Assembly (NCBI RefSeq): GCF_020532705.1
Contig: NZ_JAJAVD010000004.1
Span: 1 to 64,000, forward strand
From: Methylobacillus caricis
Lineage (GTDB): Bacteria > Pseudomonadota > Gammaproteobacteria > Burkholderiales > Methylophilaceae
Direction: 5' to 3'
Length of the DNA stretch: 64,000 nt
Part shown: in pieces, positions 18,517 to 28,037 of the stretch
How the letters are laid out: the number at the start of each line of letters is the position of its first letter
Position numbering within the stretch: the first letter of the stretch is position 1
The notes under the pieces: generated by a model
Seen by the model: the letters and a program-made list of their open reading frames with translations, nothing else
Told to the model about the DNA's origin: nothing
Databases searched by the model: none
Translations under genes and position numbers: made by a program

Positions 18517-19560
18517 TTAGCCGACAAAAGCGTCCTTGTTTGCAGCCTTGGCTCTCGCCTCTCCCAGCGAAATCACGTTCCGCCGCACCAGATCCTGCAA
18601 ATTCTGGTCCAGGGTCTGCATACCTACATTCTGTCCGGTCTGGATAGCTGAATACATCTGCGCAATCTTGTTCTCGCGAATCAGGTTACGGATTGCAGGA
18701 GTACCTATCATGATTTCATGGGCAGCCACCCGTCCCTGCTCGTCCTTGGTCTTGCACAGGGTTTGTGAAATCACCGCACGCAAGGACTCTGACAACATGG
18801 AACGCACCATTTCCTTTTCCGCGGCGGGAAACACGTCCACGATCCGGTCTATGGTTTTCGCAGCTGAACTGGTATGCAGGGTGCCAAACACCAGGTGGCC
18901 TGTTTCCGCCGCGCTGAGCGCCAGCCGTATAGTTTCCAGGTCACGCATTTCACCTACCAGGATCACATCAGGATCCTCGCGCAAAGCAGAACGCAATGCA
19001 TTGGAGAAAGACAAGGTATGCGGGCCTACTTCACGCTGGTTGATCAGGCACTTCTTGGAGGTATGCACAAACTCGATGGGATCCTCAACCGTGAGAATAT
19101 GGCCAAACTCGTTCTCGTTGATATAGTCGACCATGGCCGCCAGGGTAGTGGATTTGCCAGAGCCGGTAGGGCCTGTCACCAATACAATGCCGCGAGGATT
19201 CTGCGCAATTTCCTTGAAAATGGGCGGACAGCCAAGCTGGTCCATGGTCAGGACCTTAGATGGAATGGTGCGGAACACTGCGCCAGCGCCCCGGTTCTGG
19301 TTAAAAGCATTCACGCGGAAACGCGCCAGGTTGGGAATTTCAAATGAAAAGTCGCATTCCAGTGTCTCTTCATATACCTTGCGTTGACCATCATTCATGA
19401 TGTCATACACCATGTCATGCACCTGGCTATGATCCAATGCTGGAACATTGATTTTTCGTACATCACCATGCACCCGGATCAAGGGAGGCATTCCTGCAGA
19501 AAGATGCAAATCAGAGGCTTTGTTTTTCACTGAAAACGCGAGTAAATCCGAAATATCCAA
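18517..19560 (-). CDS. pilT: Type IV pilus retraction ATPase PilT
   Basis: A 347-aa motor that depolymerises the pilus, needed for twitching and DNA uptake. Walker A GPTGSGKST (130-138), Walker B region DPDVILVGEMRDLETI and the C-terminal AIRNLIRE motif characteristic of PilT are all present. The start is a TTG at 19560, well supported by AGGAG six bases upstream; this is the only good start for MDISDLLAFSVKNKASDLHLSAG. It is divergent from yggS, the same neighbourhood as in many proteobacteria. Confidence 0.96.
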   Translation of the reverse strand: MDISDLLAFSVKNKASDLHLSAGMPPLIRVHGDVRKINVPALDHSQVHDMVYDIMNDGQRKVYEETLECDFSFEIPNLARFRVNAFNQNRGAGAVFRTIPSKVLTMDQLGCPPIFKEIAQNPRGIVLVTGPTGSGKSTTLAAMVDYINENEFGHILTVEDPIEFVHTSKKCLINQREVGPHTLSFSNALRSALREDPDVILVGEMRDLETIRLALSAAETGHLVFGTLHTSSAAKTIDRIVDVFPAAEKEMVRSMLSESLRAVISQTLCKTKDEQGRVAAHEIMIGTPAIRNLIRENKIAQMYSAIQTGQNVGMQTLDQNLQDLVRRNVISLGEARAKAANKDAFVG

Positions 19561-19668
19561 GAGTGGCTCCTGTTATAATTTTGCCCAATGCCAAGGCTTC
19601 AGTATTGTCTGGACTTCAGCATTTTTTGCAATCTTGCGATCGTTGCAATCATGGAAGATGAGCGGATT

Positions 19669-20367
19669 ATGGACACAATTAGCGAGCGCTGGCAAGCAAT
19701 CAAGGCCCGCATGGATGCCGCAGCGCGTGAAGCGGGCCGCAGGCCGGAAAGCGTTACGCTGCTGGCTGTGAGCAAGGCCCACCCAGCGGCGGCAATTCGG
19801 CAAGCCTGGGCTGCAGGCCAGAAGCAATTCGGCGAGAACTACTTGCAGGAAGCCCTATCCAAGCAAACCGAACTTGAAGACCTGCCGATCGAATGGCACT
19901 TCATCGGGCCAATCCAGAGTAACAAAACACCGTTGATTGCCAACCATTTTGCCTGGGTACACGGAGTTGACCGTCTAAAAATAGCTGAGCGGCTCAATGC
20001 TGCACGTAGCGAAAACCTGCCCCCCTTGCAGGTATGCATACAAGTCAATGTAAGCGGAGAGGACAGCAAAAGCGGAGTCAACGCAGACGAGGCGCTATCA
20101 CTTGCTGGTGATATCGGCATGTTACCGAGGTTGCGCCTGCGTGGATTGATGGCTATCCCTGCACCAACGCCAGATAAGGCAGAACAACAGGCGCAATTCC
20201 ATCAGGTGCGCACAATCTATAACCGCCTTGTCCAGCAGGGAATAGCGCTGGATACCCTTTCCATTGGCATGTCGGAAGATTTTCCCGCAGCCATTGCCGA
20301 GGGTGCGACAATAGTCCGGGTAGGCTCGGCAATTTTTGGCCCCCGCTCCCCCAACAACCCAGCATGA
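19669..20367 (+). CDS. yggS: YggS/PROSC-family PLP homeostasis protein
   Basis: A single-domain alanine-racemase-fold protein that binds pyridoxal 5'-phosphate and balances vitamin B6 and amino/keto acid pools. The PLP lysine lies in LLAVSKAHP near residue 35, and the FGENYLQEA motif follows. I choose ATG 19669 (MDTISERWQAIK), preceded by GGAAGATGAG; the frame is open back to 19588 without family-like sequence. A plus-strand TATAAT at 19574-19579 is a likely -10. It overlaps the proC reading frame region and forms the common yggS-proC-yggT cluster opposite pilT. Confidence 0.94.
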   Translation: MDTISERWQAIKARMDAAAREAGRRPESVTLLAVSKAHPAAAIRQAWAAGQKQFGENYLQEALSKQTELEDLPIEWHFIGPIQSNKTPLIANHFAWVHGVDRLKIAERLNAARSENLPPLQVCIQVNVSGEDSKSGVNADEALSLAGDIGMLPRLRLRGLMAIPAPTPDKAEQQAQFHQVRTIYNRLVQQGIALDTLSIGMSEDFPAAIAEGATIVRVGSAIFGPRSPNNPA

Positions 20368-20381
20368 TAGAAGCAGGCAAT

Positions 20382-21191
20382 ATGAAAATCAGTTTTATTG
20401 GCGGCGGCAACATGGCACGCGCCATTATCGGCGGCCTCAAGCAAAAAGGCTTCAATACAGCAGACATCAATGTCATCGAGTTGGATGCGGAAAAGCGGAC
20501 GCAACTGGAGCAGGAATTCCAGGTTCAGACATCTGAGCACCTGCCTAGCGTTAACCAGTCGGACGTGATTGTGCTTGCAGTCAAACCACAGCAGCTGCGC
20601 GACCTGTCGATTTTTCTTGCCAGTTTTCTCCAGCAACAGTTGATCATTTCGATTGCTGCCGGCATCGGCTGTGAAGCCCTTAGCCGCTGGCTGGGAGGCT
20701 ACAACGCCATTGTTCGGGTCATGCCCAATACGCCGGCCCAGATCCAGGCTGGTGTTTCAGGCATGTACGCAGCCGCAGGGGTCAGCATGGAGCAAAGGGA
20801 ACAAGCCGACCTGTTATTGGCTGCGGCAGGCTCCACCCTATGGGTAGACGATGAAAGCAAGATAGACGCAGTCACTGCCATTTCCGGCAGCGGACCGGCT
20901 TACGTGTTTTACTTCATCGAGGCCCTGGAACAGGCAGCGCTGGAACTGGGCCTGACGGCAGACCAGGCCAGGTCGCTCAGCCTGCAGACGTTCGCAGGCG
21001 CCAGCCAGCTTGCAACCCAAAGCAATGTTGCCCCTGCCACCCTGCGCGCGCAGGTCACCTCCAAGGGTGGCACCACAGAGCGTGCGTTACTCAACATGGA
21101 AAACGCCGGCGTGAAACAAGCCATCATCGGTGCCGCACATGCCGCGGCAGAACGTGCTCATGAACTGGGCGAATTACTAGGAAAGGATTAA
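20382..21191 (+). CDS. proC: Pyrroline-5-carboxylate reductase
   Basis: NAD(P)H-dependent last step of proline synthesis. The Rossmann motif FIGGGNMARAIIGGL is at the N-terminus and the conserved SGSGPAYVFYFIEAL active-site segment is near residue 165. I use ATG 20382 (MKISFIGGGNMA), preceded by GCAGG; an in-frame ATG at 20364 overlapping the yggS stop by 4 bp would add six residues. About 269 aa, normal length. Confidence 0.95.
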   Translation: MKISFIGGGNMARAIIGGLKQKGFNTADINVIELDAEKRTQLEQEFQVQTSEHLPSVNQSDVIVLAVKPQQLRDLSIFLASFLQQQLIISIAAGIGCEALSRWLGGYNAIVRVMPNTPAQIQAGVSGMYAAAGVSMEQREQADLLLAAAGSTLWVDDESKIDAVTAISGSGPAYVFYFIEALEQAALELGLTADQARSLSLQTFAGASQLATQSNVAPATLRAQVTSKGGTTERALLNMENAGVKQAIIGAAHAAAERAHELGELLGKD

Positions 21192-21226
21192 GCAAATGCC
21201 CCAAGCCCCCCGCTTATGGAGACAGT

Positions 21227-21802
21227 ATGATAGATAATGCCCTGCAATTCCTGCTGCATACACTGCTAGGACTGTTCACGCTGGCGCTATTGCTGCGCTT
21301 CTATCTGCAAGTGACCCGAGCCCCTTTCCATAACCCGGTTTCCCAGGCAGTGGTTGCCGTCACCAATTTTGCCGTCAAACCGATACGCCGGTTTGTCCCT
21401 GGCATAGGCGGACTGGACACCTCCACTCTGCTGCTGGCCTACATCGCCCAATTTCTGCTGCAAGTAGGCTCACTCTGGATACGGGACTTTCCATTGCTGG
21501 TCGCAGGCAACACCATCTGGATTGCACTTCTGGGATTGGCCCTGGTCGGGCTGCTCAAGCTCAGTATCTATATTTTTCTCTATGCCGTGCTGCTACAGGC
21601 AATTCTGAGCTGGATCAACCCTTACACCATTATCACACCGGTATTGGAAGCACTGACCCGCCCATTGCTCAAGCCCTTGCGCAATCGCATCCCAACAGCC
21701 GGCGGATTTGACCTCACACCTTTAGTGGTGTTTATCGTAGCCGAACTGCTGCTGATCGTCATGATCACGCCAACAGAACAACAACTTCTGCGCCTGTTTT
21801 AA
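21227..21802 (+). CDS. YggT-family membrane protein
   Basis: A 191-aa inner-membrane protein with two tandem YGGT domains, each two helices with an amphipathic link: one around residues 8-95 (RAPFHNPVSQAVVAVTNFAVKPIRRFVPG) and one around 105-185 (SWINPYTIITPVLEALTRPLLKPLRNRIP). YggT is widespread beside proC or division genes and has been linked to osmotic shock tolerance or FtsZ-ring placement in other organisms. No enzymatic motif is seen. It ends the cluster at a strong terminator. Confidence 0.92.
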   Translation: MIDNALQFLLHTLLGLFTLALLLRFYLQVTRAPFHNPVSQAVVAVTNFAVKPIRRFVPGIGGLDTSTLLLAYIAQFLLQVGSLWIRDFPLLVAGNTIWIALLGLALVGLLKLSIYIFLYAVLLQAILSWINPYTIITPVLEALTRPLLKPLRNRIPTAGGFDLTPLVVFIVAELLLIVMITPTEQQLLRLF

Positions 21803-21840
21803 AAACCACTTGTTTTAAATCCAACACAAAACAAACCGCC

Positions 21841-21876
21841 AAATAAAAAGCCGACTGTGGGATCGGCTTTTTATTT
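21841..21876. terminator. Bidirectional terminator between yggT and rng
   Basis: A 14-bp perfect stem, AAATAAAAAGCCGA (21841-21854) with 21863-21876 around an 8-nt loop. T-runs occur on both strands, so it serves the convergent yggT and rng genes. Confidence 0.9.
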
Positions 21877-21894
21877 GAATGGCATTACTCAATC

Positions 21895-23346
21895 CTACAT
21901 CAGCACAATATCGTAAGTTTCCTGTGCGTACTGCGTTTCAGCCTGCAATGAAATAGGCTTGCCGATAAAATCAGAGAGATTGGCCAAGCTCTGGGACTCT
22001 TCATCCAGCAACATGTCTATCACTTTGGTAGAAGCCAGTATCCGGAATTCACGGGCCGTAAACTGCCTGGCATTGCGCAGCAGCTCACGGAAGATTTCAT
22101 AGCACATGGTCTGTGCCGTTCTGACTTCCCCGCGCCCCTTGCATGATGGGCAAGGCTCGCACAGGATATGCGCCAGGCTTTCCCGTGTGCGCTTGCGGGT
22201 CATTTCCACCAGTCCCAGGGTCGAGAAGCCATTCACACCGGTACGTGCCCTGTCCTTGAACACGGCCTTCTTCAGTTCAGCCAGCACGGCTGTTCGCTGT
22301 TCCTCTTCATCCATATCGATGAAGTCTATGATGATGATGCCACCCAGGTTTCGCACGCGCAGCTGACGTGCAATACATTGGGAAGCCTCCAGGTTGGTCT
22401 TGAAGATCGTGTCGGACAAACTACGTCCACTGACAAAACCACCGGTATTCACATCCACCGTGGTCAAGGCTTCCGTCTGGTCAAAAATCAGGTAGCCTCC
22501 AGACTTAAGTTCCACTTTGCGTGACATCGCCTTATTGATCTCATGTTCGACGTGATACATATCGAACAGTGGGCGCTCACCTTGATAATGCTCAAGCCGC
22601 TTGACTGCGCCAACGGCATAATGCTCGGCAAAATCGAGGAGCTTTTGATAAGTCTCGCGCGAATCCACCAGAATACGCTCGGTTTCCTCATTGACCACAT
22701 CCCGCAATACGCGCATGGGCAGGTCCAGGTCCTGGAACACCAATGACCGGTCGGCCGCACCATGGCTCGCAGCCTGGATATTGCTCCAGACCTTTTGCAG
22801 ATAATCGATATCAGCGAGCAACTCTTCATCGGTTGCCGCTTCAGACATGGTACGTATGATGTAGCCACCCTTACGGTCTTCCGGCAGGAGGCGGATCAAG
22901 CGTTCACGCAGCAACTCGCGCTCAGCTTCGTCCTCTATCCGCTGCGAAACCCCTATATGCTGCTGTTGCGGGAGATAAACCAGGAAACGACCGGCAATAC
23001 TGATCTGTGTGGTCAGGCGTGCGCCCTTGGTACCAATAGGTTCCTTGATCACCTGTACCATCAGCGGCTGCCCTTCATGCAGCACTTCCTGTATCGGCTT
23101 TTCCTTCTCCGGACTACAGCACTCGAGAATATCCGCTACATGCAGGAAAGCTGCACGCTGCAAACCAATTTCTACAAAAGCCGATTGCATGCCTGGCAAC
23201 ACACGGCACACCTTGCCCCGGTAGATATTACCCACCAGCCCGAGAGAGGTAGCACGCTCGACATGCAGCTCCTGCAGCACTCCCTGTTCTATGATGGCAA
23301 CGCGTGTTTCCTGCGGTGTTACATTGATTAGAATTTCTTCGCTCAT
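21895..23346 (-). CDS. rng: Ribonuclease G (CafA)
   Basis: Endoribonuclease that matures the 5' end of 16S rRNA and degrades some mRNAs. At 483 aa it is an RNase G, without the long C-terminal scaffold of RNase E. An N-terminal S1 domain (about 35-130) is followed by the catalytic region with VDVNTGG and IIIIDFIDMD, which supply the metal-binding aspartates, and the Zn-link CEPCPSCKGRGEV. Start ATG 23346 is 15 bp after maf, the usual maf-rng pairing. Confidence 0.96.
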   Translation of the reverse strand: MSEEILINVTPQETRVAIIEQGVLQELHVERATSLGLVGNIYRGKVCRVLPGMQSAFVEIGLQRAAFLHVADILECCSPEKEKPIQEVLHEGQPLMVQVIKEPIGTKGARLTTQISIAGRFLVYLPQQQHIGVSQRIEDEAERELLRERLIRLLPEDRKGGYIIRTMSEAATDEELLADIDYLQKVWSNIQAASHGAADRSLVFQDLDLPMRVLRDVVNEETERILVDSRETYQKLLDFAEHYAVGAVKRLEHYQGERPLFDMYHVEHEINKAMSRKVELKSGGYLIFDQTEALTTVDVNTGGFVSGRSLSDTIFKTNLEASQCIARQLRVRNLGGIIIIDFIDMDEEEQRTAVLAELKKAVFKDRARTGVNGFSTLGLVEMTRKRTRESLAHILCEPCPSCKGRGEVRTAQTMCYEIFRELLRNARQFTAREFRILASTKVIDMLLDEESQSLANLSDFIGKPISLQAETQYAQETYDIVLM

Positions 23347-23360
23347 CTCACCATCAATAC

Positions 23361-23951
23361 TTATTTATTCCGCACGGCCGGTATGGCAATGCCAGCATTT
23401 CTCAGTAATCTCGCCGTCTCAAACAGGGGCAGGCCCATCACGCCGGAGTAGCTACCCTCAATTCTCTCAATCAGCGTCCCTCCCAATCCCTGTATGCCAT
23501 AAGCGCCCGCTTTGTCGCGCGGCTCTCCAGTAGCAACATATTCGGCAATCAAGGTATCCGGCAACTCGGCCATTTTCACGCTGGTCGCTGAAAGCGCCAG
23601 TTCAAGGCCCAATGGTGATAATACCGCAATCGCTGTATACACCTCATGCCAGCGCCCGGACATGAGCTTCAGCATGCCATAGGCATCTTCATCGCTTTCC
23701 GGTTTTCCCAATATCCGGCCATCAACACACACCGTGGTATCGGCTGCCAAGACTGGCAGGTCAACTTCCAGCAGCAAGGCTGCACCAGCGGCAGCTTTCT
23801 CCGCTGCCAAGCGCTGCACATACTCGGAGGCACCCTCTGCATTATATACAGACTCGTCTATTTCAGAAGGTAATATTCTAGCTTCAATGCCTATCTGCTG
23901 AAGCAGCTCAGCACGTCTTGGCGATCTGGAAGCGAGATAAATCCGGCTCAT
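23361..23951 (-). CDS. maf: Maf-family nucleotide pyrophosphatase
   Basis: House-cleaning nucleoside triphosphate pyrophosphatase that hydrolyses non-canonical or modified nucleotides (dTTP/UTP type in the YhdE subfamily). The N-terminus IYLASRSPRRAELLQQIG is the Maf signature, and LAADTTVCVDGRILGKP holds the catalytic Asp. 196 aa. GAGGAG lies 10 nt before ATG 23951. It sits directly upstream of rng. Which nucleotide it prefers is not certain from sequence alone. Confidence 0.93.
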   Translation of the reverse strand: MSRIYLASRSPRRAELLQQIGIEARILPSEIDESVYNAEGASEYVQRLAAEKAAAGAALLLEVDLPVLAADTTVCVDGRILGKPESDEDAYGMLKLMSGRWHEVYTAIAVLSPLGLELALSATSVKMAELPDTLIAEYVATGEPRDKAGAYGIQGLGGTLIERIEGSYSGVMGLPLFETARLLRNAGIAIPAVRNK

Positions 23952-24110
23952 ACTTAAACACTCCTCTATTAAGGCCTGCTATCCTATCCAGCCACAGGCA
24001 ACTTTCATGACCTGGCAAAAACCAGCCATAAACACCGTGTCAGCTAAGCCCAAGGGCGAAGATACTAACTGATTACATTGACTGACAACAAGCTGACCAA
24101 GGAGTCGACA

Positions 24111-24761
24111 ATGGCAGAATGGGCACTTCTTTTCAAAATAGCTATTGCGTTATTTGCCATCGTCAATCCGATAGGCGTCATCCCGATTTTCATCAGCGCC
24201 ACTGACGGATGGCCGGCCAAAGACAGGACTCACACGGCCAATACCGTGGCCATTACCGTATTTATCGTGCTGACTGTGTCGGCCCTGTTGGGTGAAAGTA
24301 TCCTGGAATTCTTCAGTATCAGCATCCCCTCTTTCCAGGTAGGGGGTGGCATTCTCGTGATGCTGATCGCAATCTCCATGATGCATGGCAAGCAAAGTAC
24401 CACACGACAAACACCGGAAGAAGCCCAAGAGACTGCTGAACGTAATGTGATCGCTGTAGTGCCATTAAGCATCCCCTTGCTTGCAGGCCCTGGCGCTATC
24501 AGCAGCATGATTATCACCGCCCAGCAGAGCGGCAGCTTTTGGGGTCATATTTCGCTTGCACTGCCAATTGCTGCAGTCTGCCTGGCAATCTGGCTGGCAT
24601 TGCGCCTGTCCATGCATATTGCACATCGTCTGGGCATCATCGGCATCAATGTGGTGACCCGCCTGATGGGGCTGATACTGGCCGCAATGGCGGTCGAATT
24701 TATTGCACACGGCATCAGCGGACTGTTTCCATCGCTGGCTTCATCAGCAATCCCGCTGTAA
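24111..24761 (+). CDS. MarC-family integral membrane protein
   Basis: A 216-aa polytopic protein with about six helices. It has the MarC family motifs IVNPIGVIPIFIS (about 15-27) and PLSIPLLAGPGAIS. The family was once tied to multiple antibiotic resistance, but a transport substrate has not been established. Start ATG 24111 is chosen because AAGGAG lies 7 nt upstream; the frame is open 11 codons further. It stands alone between maf and the Nudix gene. Confidence 0.88.
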   Translation: MAEWALLFKIAIALFAIVNPIGVIPIFISATDGWPAKDRTHTANTVAITVFIVLTVSALLGESILEFFSISIPSFQVGGGILVMLIAISMMHGKQSTTRQTPEEAQETAERNVIAVVPLSIPLLAGPGAISSMIITAQQSGSFWGHISLALPIAAVCLAIWLALRLSMHIAHRLGIIGINVVTRLMGLILAAMAVEFIAHGISGLFPSLASSAIPL

Positions 24762-24887
24762 AATTATGGGTTTACGCAGGAACAAACCAGCTGACTATGC
24801 TCCGGCTCATTGCCGTACCAATGTAATATCGGCATCGCTGTGCCTTGCCATCATATTTTGTTGAAGAGCCTCACACGATAAATACCC

Positions 24888-25331
24888 ATGATCTGGAAGC
24901 CCAATACCACTGTTGCCGCCATTGTTGAACAAAACGGACGCTTTCTCCTGGTCGAGGAAGAAACCGCAGAAGGCATACGCCTCAACCAGCCTGCAGGCCA
25001 TGTTGAGAATGGCGAGACATTAATTGAGGCCGTGGTAAGGGAAACCCGTGAGGAAAGCGCTTACCGCTTCGTCCCCAAAAACCTGCTCGGCATCTACCAT
25101 TGGCGTCATCCGCTCAAGGATATCACTTACCTGCGCTTTGCCTTTATCGGCAATGTGGATGACCATCGCCCGGAGCAGAAACTCGATGATGGGATATTAC
25201 GGGCACTATGGCTGACCCCGGAAGAAATACGCGCCTGTCGCGAGCAACACAGAAGCCCGCAAGTGCTGACTTGCATAGAACATTATCTGGCGGGACAACA
25301 TTTCCCCCTCAACGTGATTACACACCTATAG
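24888..25331 (+). CDS. Nudix hydrolase, NudJ-like
   Basis: A 147-aa Nudix protein resembling NudJ (YmfB), a thiamine-pyrophosphate/nucleoside-phosphate hydrolase encoded beside mnmA in many proteobacteria. The Nudix box reads [22 protein letters not shown] (about 43-64): all catalytic glutamates are present, but the usual Gly after the REExxEE core is Ala. It ends 11 bp before mnmA, so the two are probably cotranscribed. Substrate is inferred from neighbourhood only. Confidence 0.87.
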   Translation: MIWKPNTTVAAIVEQNGRFLLVEEETAEGIRLNQPAGHVENGETLIEAVVRETREESAYRFVPKNLLGIYHWRHPLKDITYLRFAFIGNVDDHRPEQKLDDGILRALWLTPEEIRACREQHRSPQVLTCIEHYLAGQHFPLNVITHL

Positions 25332-25341
25332 AACGCGCATC

Positions 25342-26424
25342 ATGAAGAAAAAGGTTATCGTCGGCATGTCCGGCGGGGTCGACTCATCAGTCACCGCATT
25401 ATTGCTGAAGGAACAAGGCTATGAAGTGGTCGGCCTGTTCATGAAAAACTGGGAGGATGACGACACAGACGAATATTGTCCTGCCAAGCAGGACCTGATT
25501 GATGCGGTCGCGGTTGCCGACAAACTAGGCATAGAGATAGAAGCGGTCAATTTCAGCAAGGAATACAAGGAACGGGTATTCGCAAACTTCCTGGAAGAAT
25601 ACAGTGCAGGCCGCACGCCGAACCCAGATATCCTCTGCAACTCAGAGATCAAGTTCAAGGCGTTTCTTGACCACGCCATGGCGCTGGGTGGAGACTTGAT
25701 GGCGACCGGCCACTATGCGCAGGTACGGGAGCGTAATGGCCTGTATCAGCTCATGAAAGCTGATGACGGCACCAAGGACCAAAGTTATTTTCTGCACCGG
25801 CTCAATCAGGCGCAACTGTCCAAAACCTTGTTCCCGCTGGGCCATCTGCCCAAGCGGGAAGTGCGCGAGATCGCACGGCGCGCAGAACTGCCCACCAGCG
25901 AGAAAAAGGACTCCACCGGCATCTGCTTTATTGGCGAGCGCCCGTTCCAGGAATTCTTGAGTCGTTACCTGCCGCGCACACCGGGCGAGATGCAGACTCC
26001 GGACGGTCAGGTAGTAGGCCAGCACAATGGACTGATGTATTACACCATGGGCCAGCGCCAGGGCCTGGGCATAGGCGGTTCGCGTGAAAGCAGTGGCGAA
26101 CCCTGGTTTGTGGCAGGCAAGGATATGCAACGCAATGTATTGATTGTGGTACAGGGGCATGACCATCCATTGCTTCTGAATGATGGCCTGACAGCCAGCA
26201 ACCTGCACTGGATTGCAGGAGAGAATCCCAAAACTCACTGGGTATATGCGGCCAAGACGCGATATCGCCAGCCTGATGCTCCCTGTGAAATTGAAAGGCT
26301 GGAAGGCGATATCACCGAAATCCGCTTCGGCCATGCCCAGTGGGCCATCACTCCCGGACAATCGGTAGTTGTCTATGAGAGCAACGTCTGCCTTGGCGGC
26401 GGCATCATCACCTCTGCACTGTAA
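25342..26424 (+). CDS. mnmA: tRNA-specific 2-thiouridylase MnmA
   Basis: Thiolates U34 of tRNA-Lys, -Glu and -Gln using persulfide sulfur and ATP. The PP-loop SGGVDSS is at 10-16. The two catalytic cysteines are in place: C99 in NPDILCN and C195 in [12 protein letters not shown]. 360 aa, full length. No Shine-Dalgarno is obvious before ATG 25342, which fits translational coupling with the Nudix gene 11 bp upstream. Confidence 0.97.
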   Translation: MKKKVIVGMSGGVDSSVTALLLKEQGYEVVGLFMKNWEDDDTDEYCPAKQDLIDAVAVADKLGIEIEAVNFSKEYKERVFANFLEEYSAGRTPNPDILCNSEIKFKAFLDHAMALGGDLMATGHYAQVRERNGLYQLMKADDGTKDQSYFLHRLNQAQLSKTLFPLGHLPKREVREIARRAELPTSEKKDSTGICFIGERPFQEFLSRYLPRTPGEMQTPDGQVVGQHNGLMYYTMGQRQGLGIGGSRESSGEPWFVAGKDMQRNVLIVVQGHDHPLLLNDGLTASNLHWIAGENPKTHWVYAAKTRYRQPDAPCEIERLEGDITEIRFGHAQWAITPGQSVVVYESNVCLGGGIITSAL

Positions 26425-26465
26425 AGTGCAGAAGGTTTGTGCAACAAAGAATGTGCCAGGAAAAC

Positions 26466-27080
26466 CTACATAGTAACAGGCGGCGCAGTATCCCGGAATG
26501 AAGCCCGCTTCATAAGTGCAGCGTAATGCCGTGCCAGATTGGGATAGGCCTGTTGCCAGTCGAGATGCTGGTAACGCAAGTCCAGATAGCCCAGCACGCA
26601 GCCTAGCGCAATGTCCGCAAGACTGAAGGCATCATTGACACACCACTTGTTCTTGCCAAGATCGTCATTGAGCACTCTCAGACCACGCTCGACCTTGCCA
26701 AGCTGCTTCGCAATAATGGCAGCATCTTGCATGGCTTCAGGGCGGCGTCCTTCCATCACTGCAGCAATGGCGGCATCGCACACACCATCGGCCAACGCCT
26801 CCCAGCGCCTGACCCAGATCTTGCCGGAATGATCCTGCGGAATCAGGTGGGCAAGCGGGGTGCGGTTATCCAGATACTCCACAATGACTCGCGAGTCATA
26901 AAGGCTATCGCCATCGGCCAGAATCAGCACCGGAATTTTGCCCAAGGGATTATGGTCATTCACCGGGCATTCAGGGTCGGCAAGCACCACAGGTACCATG
27001 GTGACATCAATGCGCTTTTCACTGGCCACGATGCGTACTTTGCGGGCATAAGGACTGGTGTTGGAATACAGAAGCTTCAT
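26466..27080 (-). CDS. Glutathione S-transferase family protein
   Basis: A 204-aa protein with an N-terminal thioredoxin-like GST domain (MKLLYSNTSPYARKVRIVASEK, the SPYARKV stretch being the glutathione-site helix) and an all-alpha C-terminal domain (about 85-200). Resembles YibF-type GSTs. Start ATG 27080 matches the family N-terminus; the frame is open to 27149 without family sequence. Its start faces nadC divergently with only 46 bp between. Substrate unknown. Confidence 0.9.
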   Translation of the reverse strand: MKLLYSNTSPYARKVRIVASEKRIDVTMVPVVLADPECPVNDHNPLGKIPVLILADGDSLYDSRVIVEYLDNRTPLAHLIPQDHSGKIWVRRWEALADGVCDAAIAAVMEGRRPEAMQDAAIIAKQLGKVERGLRVLNDDLGKNKWCVNDAFSLADIALGCVLGYLDLRYQHLDWQQAYPNLARHYAALMKRASFRDTAPPVTM

Positions 27081-27126
27081 CTTGATCAAGCGCAGAGATT
27101 GTAATGCCTGCATTATAATGTAAATC

Positions 27127-27990
27127 ATGGATCCGACATTCAACAGCACACAACTATCTCACGCCCTCCAGTCAGCCATTGAAGCCGATATAGAGCGGGC
27201 AATCATTGAAGACGTCGGCACAGGCGATGTGACAGCACAACTTGTACCGGTCGGGGAGCTGGCCCAAGCCACCATTATCAGCCGGGAAGACGCTATCGTG
27301 TGCGGCATACCATGGGCCACGGCCTGCTTTCAGCACATTTCCCGCAGCATCATATTGGATTGGCAAGTCGAGGAAGGCAGCCCGATCAATGCCGGACAAG
27401 TGGTTTGTGAAATACAAGGTCCCGCCCGTGCCTTGCTCACAGCTGAACGCTGTGCACTCAATTTCCTGCAGACGCTCTCGGCCACGGCAACCATGACACG
27501 GCGCTACGTCGATGCCATCGCTGGCACCAGGGCGCGTATCATGGACACCCGCAAAACCCTGCCCGGCTTGCGGCTTGCGCAAAAATACGCGGTCCGGACA
27601 GGAGGCGGACTCAACCAGCGCATAGGGCTTTATGACGGTATCCTGATCAAGGAAAACCATATTGCCGCCGCTGGCAGCATAGAAGCTGTCCTGCAAAATG
27701 CGCGGGACCTGAATGCCGATGTGCCCATACAGATAGAAGTGGAAACACTGGATCAGCTGCAGAGTGCCCTCAACGCTGGTGCCACCCTTATCCTGCTGGA
27801 TAATTTCAGCCTGGAACAGTTACGGGAAGCCGTGCGCATCACACAGGGCCAGGCAGTGCTTGAAGCATCCGGCGGCATAGAACTTGGCAACGTACGCGAG
27901 ATTGCCTTGACGGGGGTAGACCGCATTTCGATTGGCAGCCTGACCAAACATGTACATGCCATAGACCTTTCGATGCGTTTCAAAGAGTAA
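27127..27990 (+). CDS. nadC: Nicotinate-nucleotide pyrophosphorylase (quinolinate phosphoribosyltransferase)
   Basis: Converts quinolinate and PRPP to nicotinate mononucleotide in de novo NAD synthesis. The active-site stretch DTRKTLPGLRLAQKYAVRTGGG and the KENHI motif are intact. 287 aa. A perfect TATAAT (27114-27119) lies only 7 nt before the ATG and no Shine-Dalgarno is seen, so the mRNA may start at the initiation codon. It is followed by the GspE/PilB-like ATPase. Confidence 0.96.
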   Translation: MDPTFNSTQLSHALQSAIEADIERAIIEDVGTGDVTAQLVPVGELAQATIISREDAIVCGIPWATACFQHISRSIILDWQVEEGSPINAGQVVCEIQGPARALLTAERCALNFLQTLSATATMTRRYVDAIAGTRARIMDTRKTLPGLRLAQKYAVRTGGGLNQRIGLYDGILIKENHIAAAGSIEAVLQNARDLNADVPIQIEVETLDQLQSALNAGATLILLDNFSLEQLREAVRITQGQAVLEASGGIELGNVREIALTGVDRISIGSLTKHVHAIDLSMRFKE

Positions 27991-28037
27991 AAAGGCAGAT
28001 CGACTTTTCACCGGAGAGTCTTTAGTATAAATCCACC

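Noticed and set aside
24767-24865. 32-codon frame (ATG GGT TTA...) between marC and the Nudix gene
   Set aside because: No Shine-Dalgarno, no recognisable features, length consistent with chance.
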